From: Chiayiivirga flava
GTDB lineage: Bacteria; Pseudomonadota; Gammaproteobacteria; Xanthomonadales; Xanthomonadaceae
Direction: 5' to 3'
DNA length: 64,000 nt
NCBI RefSeq assembly: GCF_014202825.1
Contig: NZ_JACHHP010000004.1
Coordinates: 124,001 to 188,000 of the forward strand
Position 1 is the stretch's first letter, and every line of letters begins with the position of its first letter. The notes below the pieces were generated by a model, which saw nothing but the letters and a program-made list of their open reading frames with translations, searched no databases and was not told the origin of the DNA. A program made the translations under genes and the position numbers. Of the stretch, positions 29,821-39,758 are shown one piece after another.

Positions 29821-31052
29821 ACCGCAAGGGCGACAAATCGCTGATCGTCGGCCTCGACATCGGCACCTCGAAAGTGGTGGCGCTGGTCGGCGAGTTTTCG
29901 CCGGGCAATCCGATCGAGGTGATCGGCATCGGCTCGCACGCCTCGCACGGGCTCAAGCGCGGCGTGGTGGTGGACATCGAATCGACGGTCAATTCGATCC
30001 AGCGCGCGATCGAGGAAGCCGAACTCATGGCGGGCTGCGAGATCCGCAGCGTGTATGCGTCGATCTCCGGCAGCCACACGCAGTGCAAGAACTCGCCGGG
30101 CATCGTGCCGATCAAGGACGGCGAGGTCACCTACGCCGACATGGATCGCGTGCTGGAAGCGGCGAAGGCCGTGGCGATTCCGAGCGACCAGCGCATCCTG
30201 CATGCGATTCCGCAGGAGTACATCGTCGACAACTCGCAGGAAGGCATCCGTCATCCGGTGGGGATGTCGGGCGTGCGGCTCGAAGTGCGCGCCCATCTGG
30301 TGGTCGGCGCGCTGAGCGCGGCGCAGAACATCGGCAAGTGCGTGAACCGTTGCGGGCTGCAGGTCGACGATTTGATCCTCGGCTCGCTCGCATCGAGCCA
30401 GGCCGTGCTGACCACGGACGAGAAGGAACTCGGAGTGGCGCTGGTCGACATCGGCGCCGGAACCACCGACATCGCCGTGTTCGCGCAAGGCGCGATCCGG
30501 CACAGCGCGAGCCTGCCGATCGCGGGCGACCAGGTGACGAACGACATCGCGCACCTGCTGCGCACGCCGACGCCGCACGCCGAGGAAATCAAGGTGCGCT
30601 ACGCCTGCGCGCTCGCGCAGCTCGCCACCGCGGAAGAATCGATCCAGGTGCCGAGCGTGGGCGATCGCCCGCCGCGGCGTCTCGCGCGGCAGGCGCTGGC
30701 GGAGGCGGTGCAGAACCGTTACGAGGAAATCTTCGAGATGGTGCAGGCGGAGCTGCGCCGCTCCGGCTTCGAGGAATTGGTGCGCGCCGGCCTCGTGCTG
30801 ACGGGCGGCGCCGCGAAGATGGAAGGCGTCACCGAGCTTGCCGAGGAAATGCTGCACATGCCCGTGCGCATCGGCATTCCGCAGTACGTGACGGGCCTGG
30901 GCGAAGTGGTGGGCAATCCGGTGCATGCCACCGGCGTGGGCCTGCTGTTGTGGGGCAGCCAGATCGAGAACCCGCGCCGTCCGGCAAGTGCGCCGGGCAG
31001 GGCGGGGACGTTCTGGTCGAAGGTCAAGAACTGGTATCGGGGGGAGTTCTGA
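29817..31052 (+). CDS. ftsA: Cell division protein FtsA
   Basis: 411 residues, actin-like ATPase that tethers FtsZ filaments to the membrane. Phosphate loops IVGLDIGTSKVVALVGE near the N-terminus and VDIGAGTTDIAVF mid-protein; LTGGAAKMEGV is the adenosine motif. The C-terminus (GTFWSKVKNWYRGEF) is the amphipathic membrane-targeting helix. ATGA overlap with ftsQ. Unusually, 489 bp separate it from ftsZ. Confidence 0.98.
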   Translation: MNRKGDKSLIVGLDIGTSKVVALVGEFSPGNPIEVIGIGSHASHGLKRGVVVDIESTVNSIQRAIEEAELMAGCEIRSVYASISGSHTQCKNSPGIVPIKDGEVTYADMDRVLEAAKAVAIPSDQRILHAIPQEYIVDNSQEGIRHPVGMSGVRLEVRAHLVVGALSAAQNIGKCVNRCGLQVDDLILGSLASSQAVLTTDEKELGVALVDIGAGTTDIAVFAQGAIRHSASLPIAGDQVTNDIAHLLRTPTPHAEEIKVRYACALAQLATAEESIQVPSVGDRPPRRLARQALAEAVQNRYEEIFEMVQAELRRSGFEELVRAGLVLTGGAAKMEGVTELAEEMLHMPVRIGIPQYVTGLGEVVGNPVHATGVGLLLWGSQIENPRRPASAPGRAGTFWSKVKNWYRGEF

Positions 31053-31143
31053 CGAGCGACGTGGCGCGACAGGTCTGCGCGATACGTGCGGCGTGACGAG
31101 CGGGTGTGTGACGCAGGAACGCGGTTCTCGCGACACCACCCAC

Positions 31144-31272
31144 CCGTCATTCCCGCGAATGCGGAAATCCAGTGCCCCTTCTCGGTTCTGACTTTGACTT
31201 GATCGGTTGGCGACGCAGCGGAGAGCAACACCAAGAAGGGGCGCTGGATTCCCGCATTCGCGGGAATGACGG
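31144..31272. repeat. REP-like inverted repeat between ftsA and ftsZ (family A, copy 2)
   Basis: Arms 31144-31182 and 31234-31272 are reverse complements over 39 bases with two mismatches; the inner palindrome is TTCCCGCGAATGCGGAAA in one arm and TTCCCGCATTCGCGGGAA in the other. The core differs in a few bases from copies 1 and 3 but the layout (arm, about 50-base loop, arm) is the same. Confidence 0.85.
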
Positions 31273-31307
31273 AAGAGGGGTAGAGGCAAGCGGCGAGTTG
31301 GTCGCGA

Positions 31308-31359
31308 AAGCGCGAGACGAAAGCGCGAGACGAAAGCAGAAGACGGAAGCAGAAGACGG
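31308..31359. repeat. Four 13-bp tandem units upstream of ftsZ
   Basis: AAGCGCGAGACGA occurs twice (31308-31333), then AAGCAGAAGACGG twice (31334-31359). The rest of the 489-bp gap holds no gene; a good ribosome site, GGAGGAAA, precedes the ftsZ ATG, and no clear promoter hexamers were found. Confidence 0.9.
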
Positions 31360-31541
31360 AAGCGGGCAGGGCAGACATCGGCAACACACAGCAACACGGC
31401 AAGCGCACCAAACATCACGCGCTGCCGGCAGCAACAGGGAATAGACGAGCGCAGCGACGAGGCTGACGCCCGTGTGGTTCCTGGAACTGACCGGCATCGC
31501 ATCCAAACACAGGGCTAGTTGTTTTACGGAGGAAACAGGCA

Positions 31542-32744
31542 ATGTTCGAATTGGTCGATCGAGTGGCACCCAACGCGGTAATCAAGGTGATCGGTGTGGG
31601 CGGCGGCGGCGGCAACGCCGTGGCGCACATGGTCAATTCCAATGTCGACGGTGTGGAGTTCATCTGCGCCAACACCGATTCGCAGGCGATCCGCAACGTC
31701 GGCGCGAAACAGATCCTCCAGCTCGGTGGCAACGTCACCAAGGGGCTGGGCGCCGGCGCGAATCCGGAAGTCGGTCGCCAGGCCGCGCTGGAAGACCGCG
31801 AGCGCATCGTCGAAGCGCTGGAAGGCGCCGACATGGTGTTCATCACCGCCGGCATGGGCGGCGGCACCGGCACGGGCGCGGCCCCGGTCGTGGCCCAGCT
31901 CGCGAAGGAAATGGGCATCCTCACCGTGGCCGTGGTCACCAAGCCGTTCCCGTTCGAAGGCCGCCGCCGCATGCAGGTGGCGCTCAAGGGCATCGAGGAA
32001 CTGAGCCACCACTGCGACTCGCTGATCACCATCCCGAACGAGAAGCTCATCACCGTGCTCGGCCGCGAGGCAACGATGGTGCAGGCGTTCCGCGCTGCCA
32101 ACGACGTGCTGCAGGGCGCGGTGCAGGGCATCGCGGACCTGATCGTCCGACCGGGCCTGATCAACGTCGACTTCGCCGACGTGCGCACCGTGATGTCCGA
32201 GATGGGCATGGCGATGATGGGCAGCGGCACGGCGCGCGGCGACGAACGCGCGATGGAAGCGGCCGAGAAGGCGATCAGCAACCCGCTGCTCGACGATGTG
32301 AACCTGGCCGGCGCCAACGGCATCCTCGTCAACATCACCGCCGGCCCGGACTTCACGATGCGGGAATTCGACGAAGTCGGCCGCGCCATCGACGAATTCG
32401 CGTCCGAAGACGCCACGGTGGTCATCGGCACCGTGCTCGACCACGAGATGCAGGACGAAGTCCGCGTCACCGTGGTGGCGACCGGCCTCAACCGCGTCGC
32501 CGTGCGCCAGCCGGTCAAGACGCCGGAGCGGGGCGAGCGCGAGATGCACCAGCGCCCGCAGGTGAAACTCGTGCGAAATGCCACCACCGGCGCCATCGAC
32601 TACGGCGCGATGGCCGAGCCGATGCCCGGAACCACCTCGCACGTGGCCACGGCACCGTCCCGGAACCGCCACGAGGCGCCGTCGAACGACGTTGCGATCG
32701 ATTACCTGGACATTCCGGCCTTCCTCCGGCGCCAGGCGGACTGA
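31542..32744 (+). CDS. ftsZ: Cell division protein FtsZ
   Basis: 400 residues, tubulin-like GTPase that forms the division ring. Nucleotide motif GGGTGTG at 106-112, NTDSQAI, and the T7 loop NVDFADVRTVM. A variable linker leads to the conserved C-terminal peptide DYLDIPAFLRRQAD (387-400), the docking site for FtsA and ZipA. Preceded by GGAGGAAACAGG. The long upstream gap suggests it has its own promoter. Confidence 0.99.
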   Translation: MFELVDRVAPNAVIKVIGVGGGGGNAVAHMVNSNVDGVEFICANTDSQAIRNVGAKQILQLGGNVTKGLGAGANPEVGRQAALEDRERIVEALEGADMVFITAGMGGGTGTGAAPVVAQLAKEMGILTVAVVTKPFPFEGRRRMQVALKGIEELSHHCDSLITIPNEKLITVLGREATMVQAFRAANDVLQGAVQGIADLIVRPGLINVDFADVRTVMSEMGMAMMGSGTARGDERAMEAAEKAISNPLLDDVNLAGANGILVNITAGPDFTMREFDEVGRAIDEFASEDATVVIGTVLDHEMQDEVRVTVVATGLNRVAVRQPVKTPERGEREMHQRPQVKLVRNATTGAIDYGAMAEPMPGTTSHVATAPSRNRHEAPSNDVAIDYLDIPAFLRRQAD

Positions 32745-32963
32745 TCGTGCAAAACGCGCGTCAGGTCCGGTTCAGTCGTGCAAACGCCTGCCCGGACCGG
32801 ACCGCGGACGCGGCCGGCGCGGCGCGAATTCGAGCGCCGGCGCGGCTTTCACGTGCGGACGGGAGCACGCGGACGGCGCCGAGAGGCGGAACGGGGTGGC
32901 CAGCATGACGGCAGGATGTTGCAGAAAAGCGACATGGCGTGGCGATTCCGCCGCGCGGAGCAT

Positions 32964-32991
32964 TTGTCGGCCAGTGGCGCCATGCTATTCT
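32964..32991 (+). promoter_or_regulatory. Candidate lpxC promoter with extended -10
   Basis: TTGTCG (32964-32969), a 16-bp spacer, and TGC-TATTCT (-10 at 32986-32991), 44 bases before the lpxC ATG. The rest of the 291-bp gap after ftsZ shows no gene. Confidence 0.5.
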
Positions 32992-33035
32992 CCGGACGCT
33001 TTTTGCCGCGCTCCTGCCCCGGAGATAGCACCGTA

Positions 33036-33950
33036 ATGATCAAACAAAGAACACTGAAAAACGCCATCCGCGCCACCGGCGTCGGATTGCACTCGGGCGA
33101 CAAGGTCTACATGACATTGCGCCCCGCCGCCGTCGATACCGGCATCGTCTTCCGCCGCACCGATCTTCCCGTTCCCGTCGATATCCGCGCCACCGCGGAA
33201 AACGTCGGCGACACCATGCTCTCCACCACGCTGATGGAGAACGGTGCGCGCGTGGCCACGGTCGAACACCTGCTGTCCGCGCTCGCGGGCATGGGCATCG
33301 ACAATGCCTACGTGGATCTGTCCGCGCCGGAAGTGCCGATCATGGACGGCTCCGCCGGCCCGTTCGTCTTCCTGCTGCAGTCGGCCGGCATCGTGGAACA
33401 GGCGTCAGCCAAGCGCTTTGTCCGCATCAAGCGCACGATCACCGTGAAAGACGGCGACAAGTGGGCCCGCTTCGAGCCGTTCGACGGCTTCAAGGTCGGC
33501 TTCTCGATCGACTTCAACCACCCGGTGTTTTCCAAGAACCTCTCGAAGGCCGAGATCGACTTCTCCACGACCTCGTTCGTGAAGGAAGTGTCGCGCGCCC
33601 GCACCTTCGGCTTCATGAAGGACATCGAGATGCTGCGCGAGCGCAACCTCGCGATGGGCGGTTCGATGGACAACGCCATCGTGCTCGACGACTACCGCGT
33701 GCTCAACGAAGACGGCCTGCGTTACGAGGACGAATTCGTCAAGCACAAGATCCTCGACGCCATCGGCGACCTCTACCTGCTCGGCCACAGCCTCGTGGGT
33801 GCCTTCTACGGCTACAAGTCCGGCCACCAGCTCAACAACATCCTGTTGCGCACGCTGCTGGCGGACCAGACGGCCTGGGAAGAGGTCACCTACGAGGACA
33901 ACGACGCCGCGCCGATCTCGTACGCGCATCCGGCCCACGCCGCGCTCTGA
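33036..33950 (+). CDS. lpxC: UDP-3-O-acyl-GlcNAc deacetylase LpxC
   Basis: 304 residues, zinc enzyme for the first committed step of lipid A synthesis. [20 protein letters not shown] at the N-terminus, the first zinc His78 in VEHLLSAL, and the second pair in [17 protein letters not shown] (His and Asp four residues apart), then the catalytic [18 protein letters not shown]. Length matches E. coli LpxC (305). It follows ftsZ as in E. coli but behind a promoter of its own. Confidence 0.98.
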   Translation: MIKQRTLKNAIRATGVGLHSGDKVYMTLRPAAVDTGIVFRRTDLPVPVDIRATAENVGDTMLSTTLMENGARVATVEHLLSALAGMGIDNAYVDLSAPEVPIMDGSAGPFVFLLQSAGIVEQASAKRFVRIKRTITVKDGDKWARFEPFDGFKVGFSIDFNHPVFSKNLSKAEIDFSTTSFVKEVSRARTFGFMKDIEMLRERNLAMGGSMDNAIVLDDYRVLNEDGLRYEDEFVKHKILDAIGDLYLLGHSLVGAFYGYKSGHQLNNILLRTLLADQTAWEEVTYEDNDAAPISYAHPAHAAL

Positions 33951-34060
33951 GCGCGCGCCCGGGCCGGGCGACTGCGTGTCGATCCACTTCGCTCGCCGGA
34001 TGCCGGCCGGGCAGCGTGCAATGCACGCGACCGGTTCCGGTCCGACGTACGCCGTTTGCC

Positions 34061-34076
34061 TGTGACACGTCTCACA
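34061..34076. promoter_or_regulatory. Consensus Crp/Clp-type site in a convergent intergenic region
   Basis: TGTGACACGTCTCACA is an exact TGTGA-N6-TCACA. It lies between the 3' ends of lpxC and the leftward dciA-like gene, where no annotated gene has a promoter. Confidence 0.55.
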
Positions 34077-34161
34077 TTTGCGACGAAGCGTTGTCGCGAA
34101 ATGCACAGTGTTGCGAATTGGCGACTAGCAAACCGCCCGAAAGTGTGAAATAAAGACACGC

Positions 34162-34175
34162 CCCCCGCTCGGGGG
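34162..34175. terminator. GC-rich hairpin between convergent lpxC and dciA-like genes
   Basis: CCCCC-GCTC-GGGGG, followed at 34179-34192 by GGGCC and GGCCC arms. It lies between the lpxC stop and the end of the leftward gene, a suitable place for a terminator, but there is no U-run on either strand. Confidence 0.4.
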
Positions 34176-34205
34176 CACGGGCCATCGGCCCGCACGGACG
34201 AACAA

Positions 34206-34658
34206 TCAGGCCACGGAGGCCATGGTCAACAGCTGCGACTTCAATTCCGGGTCTTCCACTGTTGCCGCCGCCGCCCGCAATGCATCGCGCGCGGCCTGGG
34301 TTAGGGGTGAAGGCGATGCCGCGTCCGGGGGGACGGGCAGCATCGTTGCCACTTTCACGGTCATTGCGCTGGCGGAAATTCCAGCTGCCGATGCCGCGTC
34401 TCGGATGACGTCGGCGTACAGACGCAGCTTGGCTTTCCACACCGGCGAATCGACCAGAAAGACAAGCCTGCCGTCGCGCACGTTTCCCAATCTGACGTGG
34501 GATGCGAGCGGTTCGGGCAGGGACTGGCGCAGTTGCTTGTCGAGTGTCCGCAGATGCGCGGCACGCTCGACCACGCTGCCCGTATCGCCGGAGGTGGCGG
34601 CCGTCAGGGCCGCACGGAAGGTGGACGGACCGGCGGTGGATGGATTGAAGCGCTGCAT
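34206..34658 (-). CDS. DUF721 (DciA-like) protein
   Basis: 150 residues. The N-terminal half (about 25-110) has the DUF721 pattern LRTLDKQLRQSLPEPLASHV, then RDGRLVFLVDSPVWKAKLRLY. DUF721 includes DciA, the replicative helicase operator that replaces DnaC in most bacteria. The C-terminal about 40 residues are Pro/Ala-rich. The gene sits divergently from the M23 peptidase (31 bp apart) and convergent to lpxC, the arrangement usual in Xanthomonadales. The ribosome site is weak, so the start is less certain. DciA function is inferred from family membership. Confidence 0.8.
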   Translation of the reverse strand: MQRFNPSTAGPSTFRAALTAATSGDTGSVVERAAHLRTLDKQLRQSLPEPLASHVRLGNVRDGRLVFLVDSPVWKAKLRLYADVIRDAASAAGISASAMTVKVATMLPVPPDAASPSPLTQAARDALRAAAATVEDPELKSQLLTMASVA

Positions 34659-34688
34659 GGGCGAACGATCAGAATCAGTGTGGTATCG

Positions 34689-35612
34689 ATGAACGTCATC
34701 ATCGTAGCGAAGTTCCTTCGGGCTCCGCAGAAGTTTTCTTTCGACCAGCCCCGCACCATCGCGCTGTTTGCGGCGGGACTGTTGGGAATCCTCTCGCTCG
34801 GTGCGGGAGTGGGTTACGCAGCCAGCCTCGTCGCTGGCGACAACGGTGTCCAGGCACAGACCCTGCGCGAGGAGATCGAGCAGCAACGCGACGAACTCGA
34901 CGCCGCCCGCGGCGATGCCCAGCGCGAACTCAACGCCATGGCGATCAAGCTCGCCGAACTGCAGGCCCAGGCCACCCGGCTCAACGCCCTCGGCGAACGC
35001 CTGACCCAGATCGCACGTCTGGACGATGGCGAATTCAATTTCGCCGACACCCCCGCCGTCGGCGGTCCGCAGACCGACGCTCTGGCCGCGGTGCCGACCG
35101 GAACCGAGCTGCACTCCTCCATCGACGAGCTGGGCATGCGCCTGTCGATGCAGTCCGAACAGCTGCTGCTGCTCGAAAGCCTCCTGTCCGATCGCGACCT
35201 CGATGCAGCCCTGCTGCCGACCGGCCTGCCGGTGCGGTCCGGCTATGCCTCGTCGGGCTACGGCACACGCGCCGATCCGTTCAGCGGCTACAGCGCGTTT
35301 CACCGTGGCGTCGATTTCAACGGCCCGCGCGGGTCCGACGTGCTGAGCGTCGCCGATGGCGTGATCTATTTCGCCGGGAAGCGGTCCGGCTACGGCAATG
35401 TCGTCGAGATCGACCACGGTAACGGCTACCGCACGCTGTACGCGCACAACCAGCAGAACCTGGTGAAGGAAGGCGAGCGTGTGAAGGCCGGCGACGTGAT
35501 CGCCAAGATGGGCTCCACCGGCCGCGCCACCGGCAACCACGTGCACTTCGAGGTGTGGTTGAACGGCAAGGTGGTCAATCCGAGCCAGTACCTGCGCAAC
35601 GCGCGGGGGTGA
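34689..35612 (+). CDS. M23 family metallopeptidase with coiled coil
   Basis: 307 residues. One N-terminal membrane segment ([23 protein letters not shown], in two parts), a periplasmic coiled coil ([20 protein letters not shown] and onward to about 110), and a C-terminal LytM/M23 domain with zinc ligands in [10 protein letters not shown] (His and Asp) and GNHVHFEVW (HxH). All ligands are kept, so it may be an active peptidoglycan endopeptidase, though EnvC-like activator roles are also known for this layout. Located between the dciA-like gene and secA as in related genomes. Confidence 0.9.
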   Translation: MNVIIVAKFLRAPQKFSFDQPRTIALFAAGLLGILSLGAGVGYAASLVAGDNGVQAQTLREEIEQQRDELDAARGDAQRELNAMAIKLAELQAQATRLNALGERLTQIARLDDGEFNFADTPAVGGPQTDALAAVPTGTELHSSIDELGMRLSMQSEQLLLLESLLSDRDLDAALLPTGLPVRSGYASSGYGTRADPFSGYSAFHRGVDFNGPRGSDVLSVADGVIYFAGKRSGYGNVVEIDHGNGYRTLYAHNQQNLVKEGERVKAGDVIAKMGSTGRATGNHVHFEVWLNGKVVNPSQYLRNARG

Positions 35613-35681
35613 GTTCCTTCCGGGCGCCGCGCCTCGCGCCACGCTAAGCGCTGCAACCAGCGCCAACCCGGCCAGCCTGAA

Positions 35682-35706
35682 TTCCTTCTCCCGCCGGGAG
35701 AAGGAA
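35682..35706. repeat. Short palindrome (family B, copy 1)
   Basis: TTCCTTCTCCC and GGGAGAAGGAA around GCC, preceded by GCCAGCCTGAA. Nearly identical to the copy at 40065-40089, including the leading bases. Confidence 0.8.
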
Positions 35707-35831
35707 CCCAGAGTGGGGACAGCGGCAAGCGCCGGGCGTCCGGGCGACAGATCGATCGACGGCGCAGCCGATCCGATCGCCGCATTTCCCCATCGCCCCC
35801 GCCTTGATTCGCCCTCCCGGCTCCCACAGGT

Positions 35832-35837
35832 TAAAAT
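35832..35837 (+). promoter_or_regulatory. Candidate -10 element of secA
   Basis: TAAAAT about 68 bases before the secA ATG. A TTGATT at 35804 is 22 bp upstream, too far for a standard promoter, so the assignment is weak. Confidence 0.3.
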
Positions 35838-35904
35838 CCCCGTCTTTGCCCGGTCGGGCGCGCCGCGTCGCGCCGCCCGCCCATCGTCCTTTCCGGAACC
35901 CCGC

Positions 35905-38640
35905 ATGTTCAACAAGCTCCTCACCAGCATCTTCGGCAGCCGCAACGAACGCCTGCTCACGCAGCTGAGCAAGAACGTCAAGCGCATCAACGCGCTGGAG
36001 CCGGAGTTCGAGAAGCTCGACGACGACACCCTGCGCGGCAAGACCGCCGAATTCCGCGCCCGCCTGGACAAGGGCGAAACCCTCGACCAGCTGCTGCCCG
36101 AAGCCTTCGCCACCATGCGCGAAGCCGCGCGCCGCGTGCTCGGCATGCGCCACTACGACGTGCAGCTGATCGGCGGCATGGTGCTGCACATGGGCAAGAT
36201 CGCCGAGATGCGCACCGGCGAAGGCAAGACCCTCGTCGGCACGCTGCCGGTGTACCTCAACGCGCTCGCCGGCAAGGGTGTGCACGTGGTGACGGTCAAC
36301 GACTACCTCGCACGCCGCGACTCGGCCTGGATGGGCAAGGTCTACACCTGGCTCGGCCTGACGGTGGGCGTGGTGTATCCGGGCATGCCGCACTCGGACA
36401 AGAAGGGTGCCTACGCCGCCGACATCACCTACGGTACCAACAACGAATACGGCTTCGACTACCTGCGCGACAACATGGCGCTGTCGAAGGACGACCGTTT
36501 CCAGCGCGGCCTCAACTTCGCCATCGTCGACGAGGTCGACTCCATCCTCATCGACGAAGCGCGCACCCCGCTGATCATCTCCGGTCCGGCCGACGAATCG
36601 CCGGAACTGTACGTCAAGGTCAACCGCATCGTGCCGAAGCTGCAGCGGCAGGCGGCCGAAGACAGCGAGGGCGACTACTTCGCGGACGAAAAATCCAAGC
36701 AGGTGCACCTGTCGGAAACCGGCATGTCGCACGCGGAAGAGCTGCTGCTGGAGGCCGGCATCATCGCCGAAGGCGACGGACTGTATTCGGGCTCCAACCT
36801 CGCCGTGGTGCATCACCTCAACGCCGCGCTGCGCGCGCACGTGCTCTACCAGCGCGACGTGGAATACATCGTGCGCGACGGCGAAGTCATCATCGTCGAC
36901 GAATTCACCGGCCGCACCCTGCCGGGCCGGCGCTGGTCCGACGGCCTGCACCAGGCCGTGGAAGCGAAGGAAGGCGTGCCGATCCAGCGCGAGAACCAGA
37001 CGCTCGCGAGCATCACGTTCCAGAACTTCTTCCGCATGTATTCGAAGCTCTCGGGCATGACCGGCACGGCCGACACCGAGGCCTACGAGTTCCAGTCGAT
37101 CTATGGGCTCGAGGTGGTCGTGATCCCGACCCATCGTCCGATGGTGCGCAAGGATGCGCCGGATCTGGTGTTCCTCAAGAAGCCGGCGAAGTACCAGGCG
37201 ATCATCGAGGACATCCAGGACTGCCACAAGCGCGGCCAGCCGGTGCTGGTGGGCACGACGTCCATCGAAACCTCCGAACTGCTCGCCAACCTGCTGCGCG
37301 AGGCCGGCATCCCGCACGAGGTGCTCAACGCCAAGCAGCACGAGCGCGAGGCGCACATCGTGGCCAATGCCGGTGCGCCGGGTGCGGTGACGATCGCCAC
37401 CAACATGGCCGGCCGCGGTACCGACATCGTGCTCGGCGGATCGCTCGAAGCGCAGCTGCACGCGCTGGGCGAGGATGCGACCGAACTCGACCGCGCCCGC
37501 GTCAAGGCCGAATGGCAGAAGCGCCACGACGAAGTGCTGGCCGCCGGCGGCCTGCACATCATCGGCACCGAACGCCACGAATCGCGCCGCATCGACAACC
37601 AGCTGCGCGGCCGCTCGGGTCGCCAGGGCGACGCGGGGTCCAGCCGCTTCTTCCTGTCGCTGGAAGACAACCTCATGCGCATCTTCGCCGCCGACTGGGT
37701 GCAGCGCGCGATGAAGTTCATCGGCATGAAGGAGGACGACCGGATCGAGGATCGCCTCGTCAGCCGCCAGATCGAGAAGGCGCAGCGCAAGGTCGAAGGC
37801 CACAACTTCGACATCCGCAAGCAGCTGCTCGAATACGACGACGTCGCCAACGACCAGCGCAAGGTCATCTACCAGCAGCGCAACGAGCTGCTGGACACCG
37901 ACTCGGTGCAGGACACCGTGGCCGGCGTGCGCGAGGACGTGGTGCGCGGCGTGGTGCACAAGCACGTGCCGCCCGAATCCATCGACGAGCAGTGGAACCT
38001 GCCGGCGCTGGAGAAGGAGCTGGAAACCGACTTCGGCCTGCGCTTCGACCTGCAGTCGCTGCTGCGCGAGAAGGAGGAAATCACCGCCGAGGAAATCGCC
38101 GCGCACGTGATGCAGGCGGTGGACGCGCTGTTCGCCGACAAGGAAGCGCAGATGGGCGCGGAGATGATGCGCTCGCTGGAAAAACACGTGATGCTCAACG
38201 TGGTCGACTCCAACTGGAAGGAGCACCTCGCGCGCATGGACTACCTGCGTCAGGGCATCCACCTGCGCGGCTACGCGCAGAAGCAGCCGAAGCAGGAGTA
38301 CAAGCGCGAAGCCTACGAGCTGTTCTCGGAGATGCTCGACAAGATCAAGCGCGACATGACGACCTTGCTCGCGCGCGTGCGCATCCGCTCGGAGGAAGAA
38401 GTGGCCGCGATGGAAGCGGCCGATCGTCAGCGCATGGAGGCGCAGGCGCGCCGCATGCAGTTCCAGCACGAGGACAGCGGCGGCCTGGGCGCCGACGAGG
38501 AAGCCGCGCAGGTGCAGGCGGCGCAGGCGGCAGGCGCGGTCTCGCCGACGTTGCGCGATGCGCCGAAGGTCGGGCGCAACGACCCGTGTCCGTGCGGCTC
38601 GGGCAAGAAGTTCAAGCATTGCCACGGGCAGCTGGCCTGA
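35905..38640 (+). CDS. secA: Preprotein translocase ATPase SecA
   Basis: 911 residues, near the E. coli length (901). Walker A GEGKT at 105-109, [19 protein letters not shown] (DEAD-like box), [14 protein letters not shown] and [20 protein letters not shown] of the second motor domain, then helical scaffold and a zinc-binding tail [16 protein letters not shown]. SecA drives export through SecYEG. Located after the M23 peptidase with a palindromic element in the 292-bp gap. Confidence 0.99.
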   Translation: MFNKLLTSIFGSRNERLLTQLSKNVKRINALEPEFEKLDDDTLRGKTAEFRARLDKGETLDQLLPEAFATMREAARRVLGMRHYDVQLIGGMVLHMGKIAEMRTGEGKTLVGTLPVYLNALAGKGVHVVTVNDYLARRDSAWMGKVYTWLGLTVGVVYPGMPHSDKKGAYAADITYGTNNEYGFDYLRDNMALSKDDRFQRGLNFAIVDEVDSILIDEARTPLIISGPADESPELYVKVNRIVPKLQRQAAEDSEGDYFADEKSKQVHLSETGMSHAEELLLEAGIIAEGDGLYSGSNLAVVHHLNAALRAHVLYQRDVEYIVRDGEVIIVDEFTGRTLPGRRWSDGLHQAVEAKEGVPIQRENQTLASITFQNFFRMYSKLSGMTGTADTEAYEFQSIYGLEVVVIPTHRPMVRKDAPDLVFLKKPAKYQAIIEDIQDCHKRGQPVLVGTTSIETSELLANLLREAGIPHEVLNAKQHEREAHIVANAGAPGAVTIATNMAGRGTDIVLGGSLEAQLHALGEDATELDRARVKAEWQKRHDEVLAAGGLHIIGTERHESRRIDNQLRGRSGRQGDAGSSRFFLSLEDNLMRIFAADWVQRAMKFIGMKEDDRIEDRLVSRQIEKAQRKVEGHNFDIRKQLLEYDDVANDQRKVIYQQRNELLDTDSVQDTVAGVREDVVRGVVHKHVPPESIDEQWNLPALEKELETDFGLRFDLQSLLREKEEITAEEIAAHVMQAVDALFADKEAQMGAEMMRSLEKHVMLNVVDSNWKEHLARMDYLRQGIHLRGYAQKQPKQEYKREAYELFSEMLDKIKRDMTTLLARVRIRSEEEVAAMEAADRQRMEAQARRMQFQHEDSGGLGADEEAAQVQAAQAAGAVSPTLRDAPKVGRNDPCPCGSGKKFKHCHGQLA

Positions 38641-38644
38641 GGGT

Positions 38645-38795
38645 TGGAGACTCGTGATTCGGCATTCGTGATTCGGGATTCGTCGACAACGAAGGCGTCG
38701 CGCGTGCGGACCGTGCTGTTCACGCGTTCACTTCGGCGGACCACGCTGCCGTGACCGCTGCACGAATCGCGAATCGCGAATCACGAATCACGGCT
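38645..38795. repeat. GATTCG / GAATCG inverted repeat between secA and the Nudix gene (family C)
   Basis: CTCGTGATTCGGCATTCGTG and GATTCGGGATTCG on the left (38650-38684), with CGAATCGCGAATCGCG and AATCACGAATCACGG on the right (38762-38790). The right arm is the coding start of the next gene. Confidence 0.75.
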
Positions 38796-39758
38796 GCACC
38801 GATCCACGTCGCCGCCGGCATCCTCAAGGATGCGCGCGGCCGCATCCTGCTGGCGCGTCGCGGCGACGGGCGCGATCTGGCGGGGCTGTGGGAGTTTCCC
38901 GGTGGCAAGGTGGAGCCGGGCGAGACGCCGCACGAAGCCCTTGCGCGCGAACTGCGCGAGGAAGTCGGCATCGAGATCGGTGCGATCGATCCGCTGATCG
39001 CGGTGCCGCATGCGTATCCCCACAAACGCATCCTGCTCGACGTGTCCTGCGTGCGCAGCTTCACCGGCCGTGCGCGCGGGCTCGAAGGGCAGGCGCTGGC
39101 ATGGGTGCCGCGCGAGCGGCTGCACGCCTATGCGATGCCCGCGGCGGACAGGCCGGTCGTGGCGGCGCTGCTGCAGCCTGCGGAGTACCTGATCACGCCC
39201 GAGCCCGGTCCGGATCTCGACACCTTCGCCAACACCCTGCTTGCAGCCGTGCGTGGCGGCGTGCGGCGTGTGCAGCTGCGAGCGCTGGCGCTCGGTGCGG
39301 ACGCCGCGGCGGCACTGGTCGCCGCGCTCAAGCCGCAGCTGCGCGAACAGCGCGCCGAACTGCTGCTCGGCGGCCGGCTCGGCGGCGATCTCGATGCCAC
39401 GCTTGCGCTCTGCGCCGCATACGGTTGCGGGCTGCATGCCACCGCCTCGCAGCTGATGTCGCTCACGCGGCGGCCGGCGCTCGATGCCGTGTTTGCCGCG
39501 TCCTGCCACACGCTCGACGAACTGCACCATGCGCAGGCGCTGGGCGCGGACTTTGCCGTCGCGGGCCCGATCGCGCCGACACCGACGCATGCGGATGCGA
39601 GGCCGCTCGGCTGGGCCGCATTCGCGGCGCTGCGCGAGCAGGTGGCGTTGCCGATCTACGCGCTCGGCGGCTTGCGGCGGGAGGACCTTGCGATCGCGCG
39701 CGAACACGGCGCGCAAGGCATCGCGGCGATCCGCGCGTTGTGGTCGGGCGACGCTTGA
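38751..39758 (+). CDS. Nudix (MutT-type) hydrolase fused to a thiamine-phosphate-synthase-like domain
   Basis: 335 residues. Residues 18-140 are a Nudix domain with a complete box from Gly52 to Ile74 (GKVEPGE, then RELREEVGI), typical of 8-oxo-dGTP diphosphatase MutT. Residues 148-335 form a ThiE-like TIM barrel (YLITPEPGPDL, GLHATASQLM, FAVAGPIAPTPTH, LPIYALGGL). This fusion is known in several gammaproteobacteria; the ThiE-like part may not make thiamine phosphate. The only start codon in frame is GTG at 38751, placing about 13 N-terminal residues (RIANRESRI) in a family C repeat. Confidence 0.88.
   Translation: MTAARIANRESRITAAPIHVAAGILKDARGRILLARRGDGRDLAGLWEFPGGKVEPGETPHEALARELREEVGIEIGAIDPLIAVPHAYPHKRILLDVSCVRSFTGRARGLEGQALAWVPRERLHAYAMPAADRPVVAALLQPAEYLITPEPGPDLDTFANTLLAAVRGGVRRVQLRALALGADAAAALVAALKPQLREQRAELLLGGRLGGDLDATLALCAAYGCGLHATASQLMSLTRRPALDAVFAASCHTLDELHHAQALGADFAVAGPIAPTPTHADARPLGWAAFAALREQVALPIYALGGLRREDLAIAREHGAQGIAAIRALWSGDA

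Noticed and set aside
31308-31359. Iterons of a replication origin
   Set aside because: Only four short units in two variants, inside the dcw cluster, with no DnaA boxes or replication gene nearby.
38756-38795. CRISPR-like array from regularly spaced GAATCGCG units
   Set aside because: Units are only 8 bases, contiguous and without spacers; they are a simple dispersed repeat.
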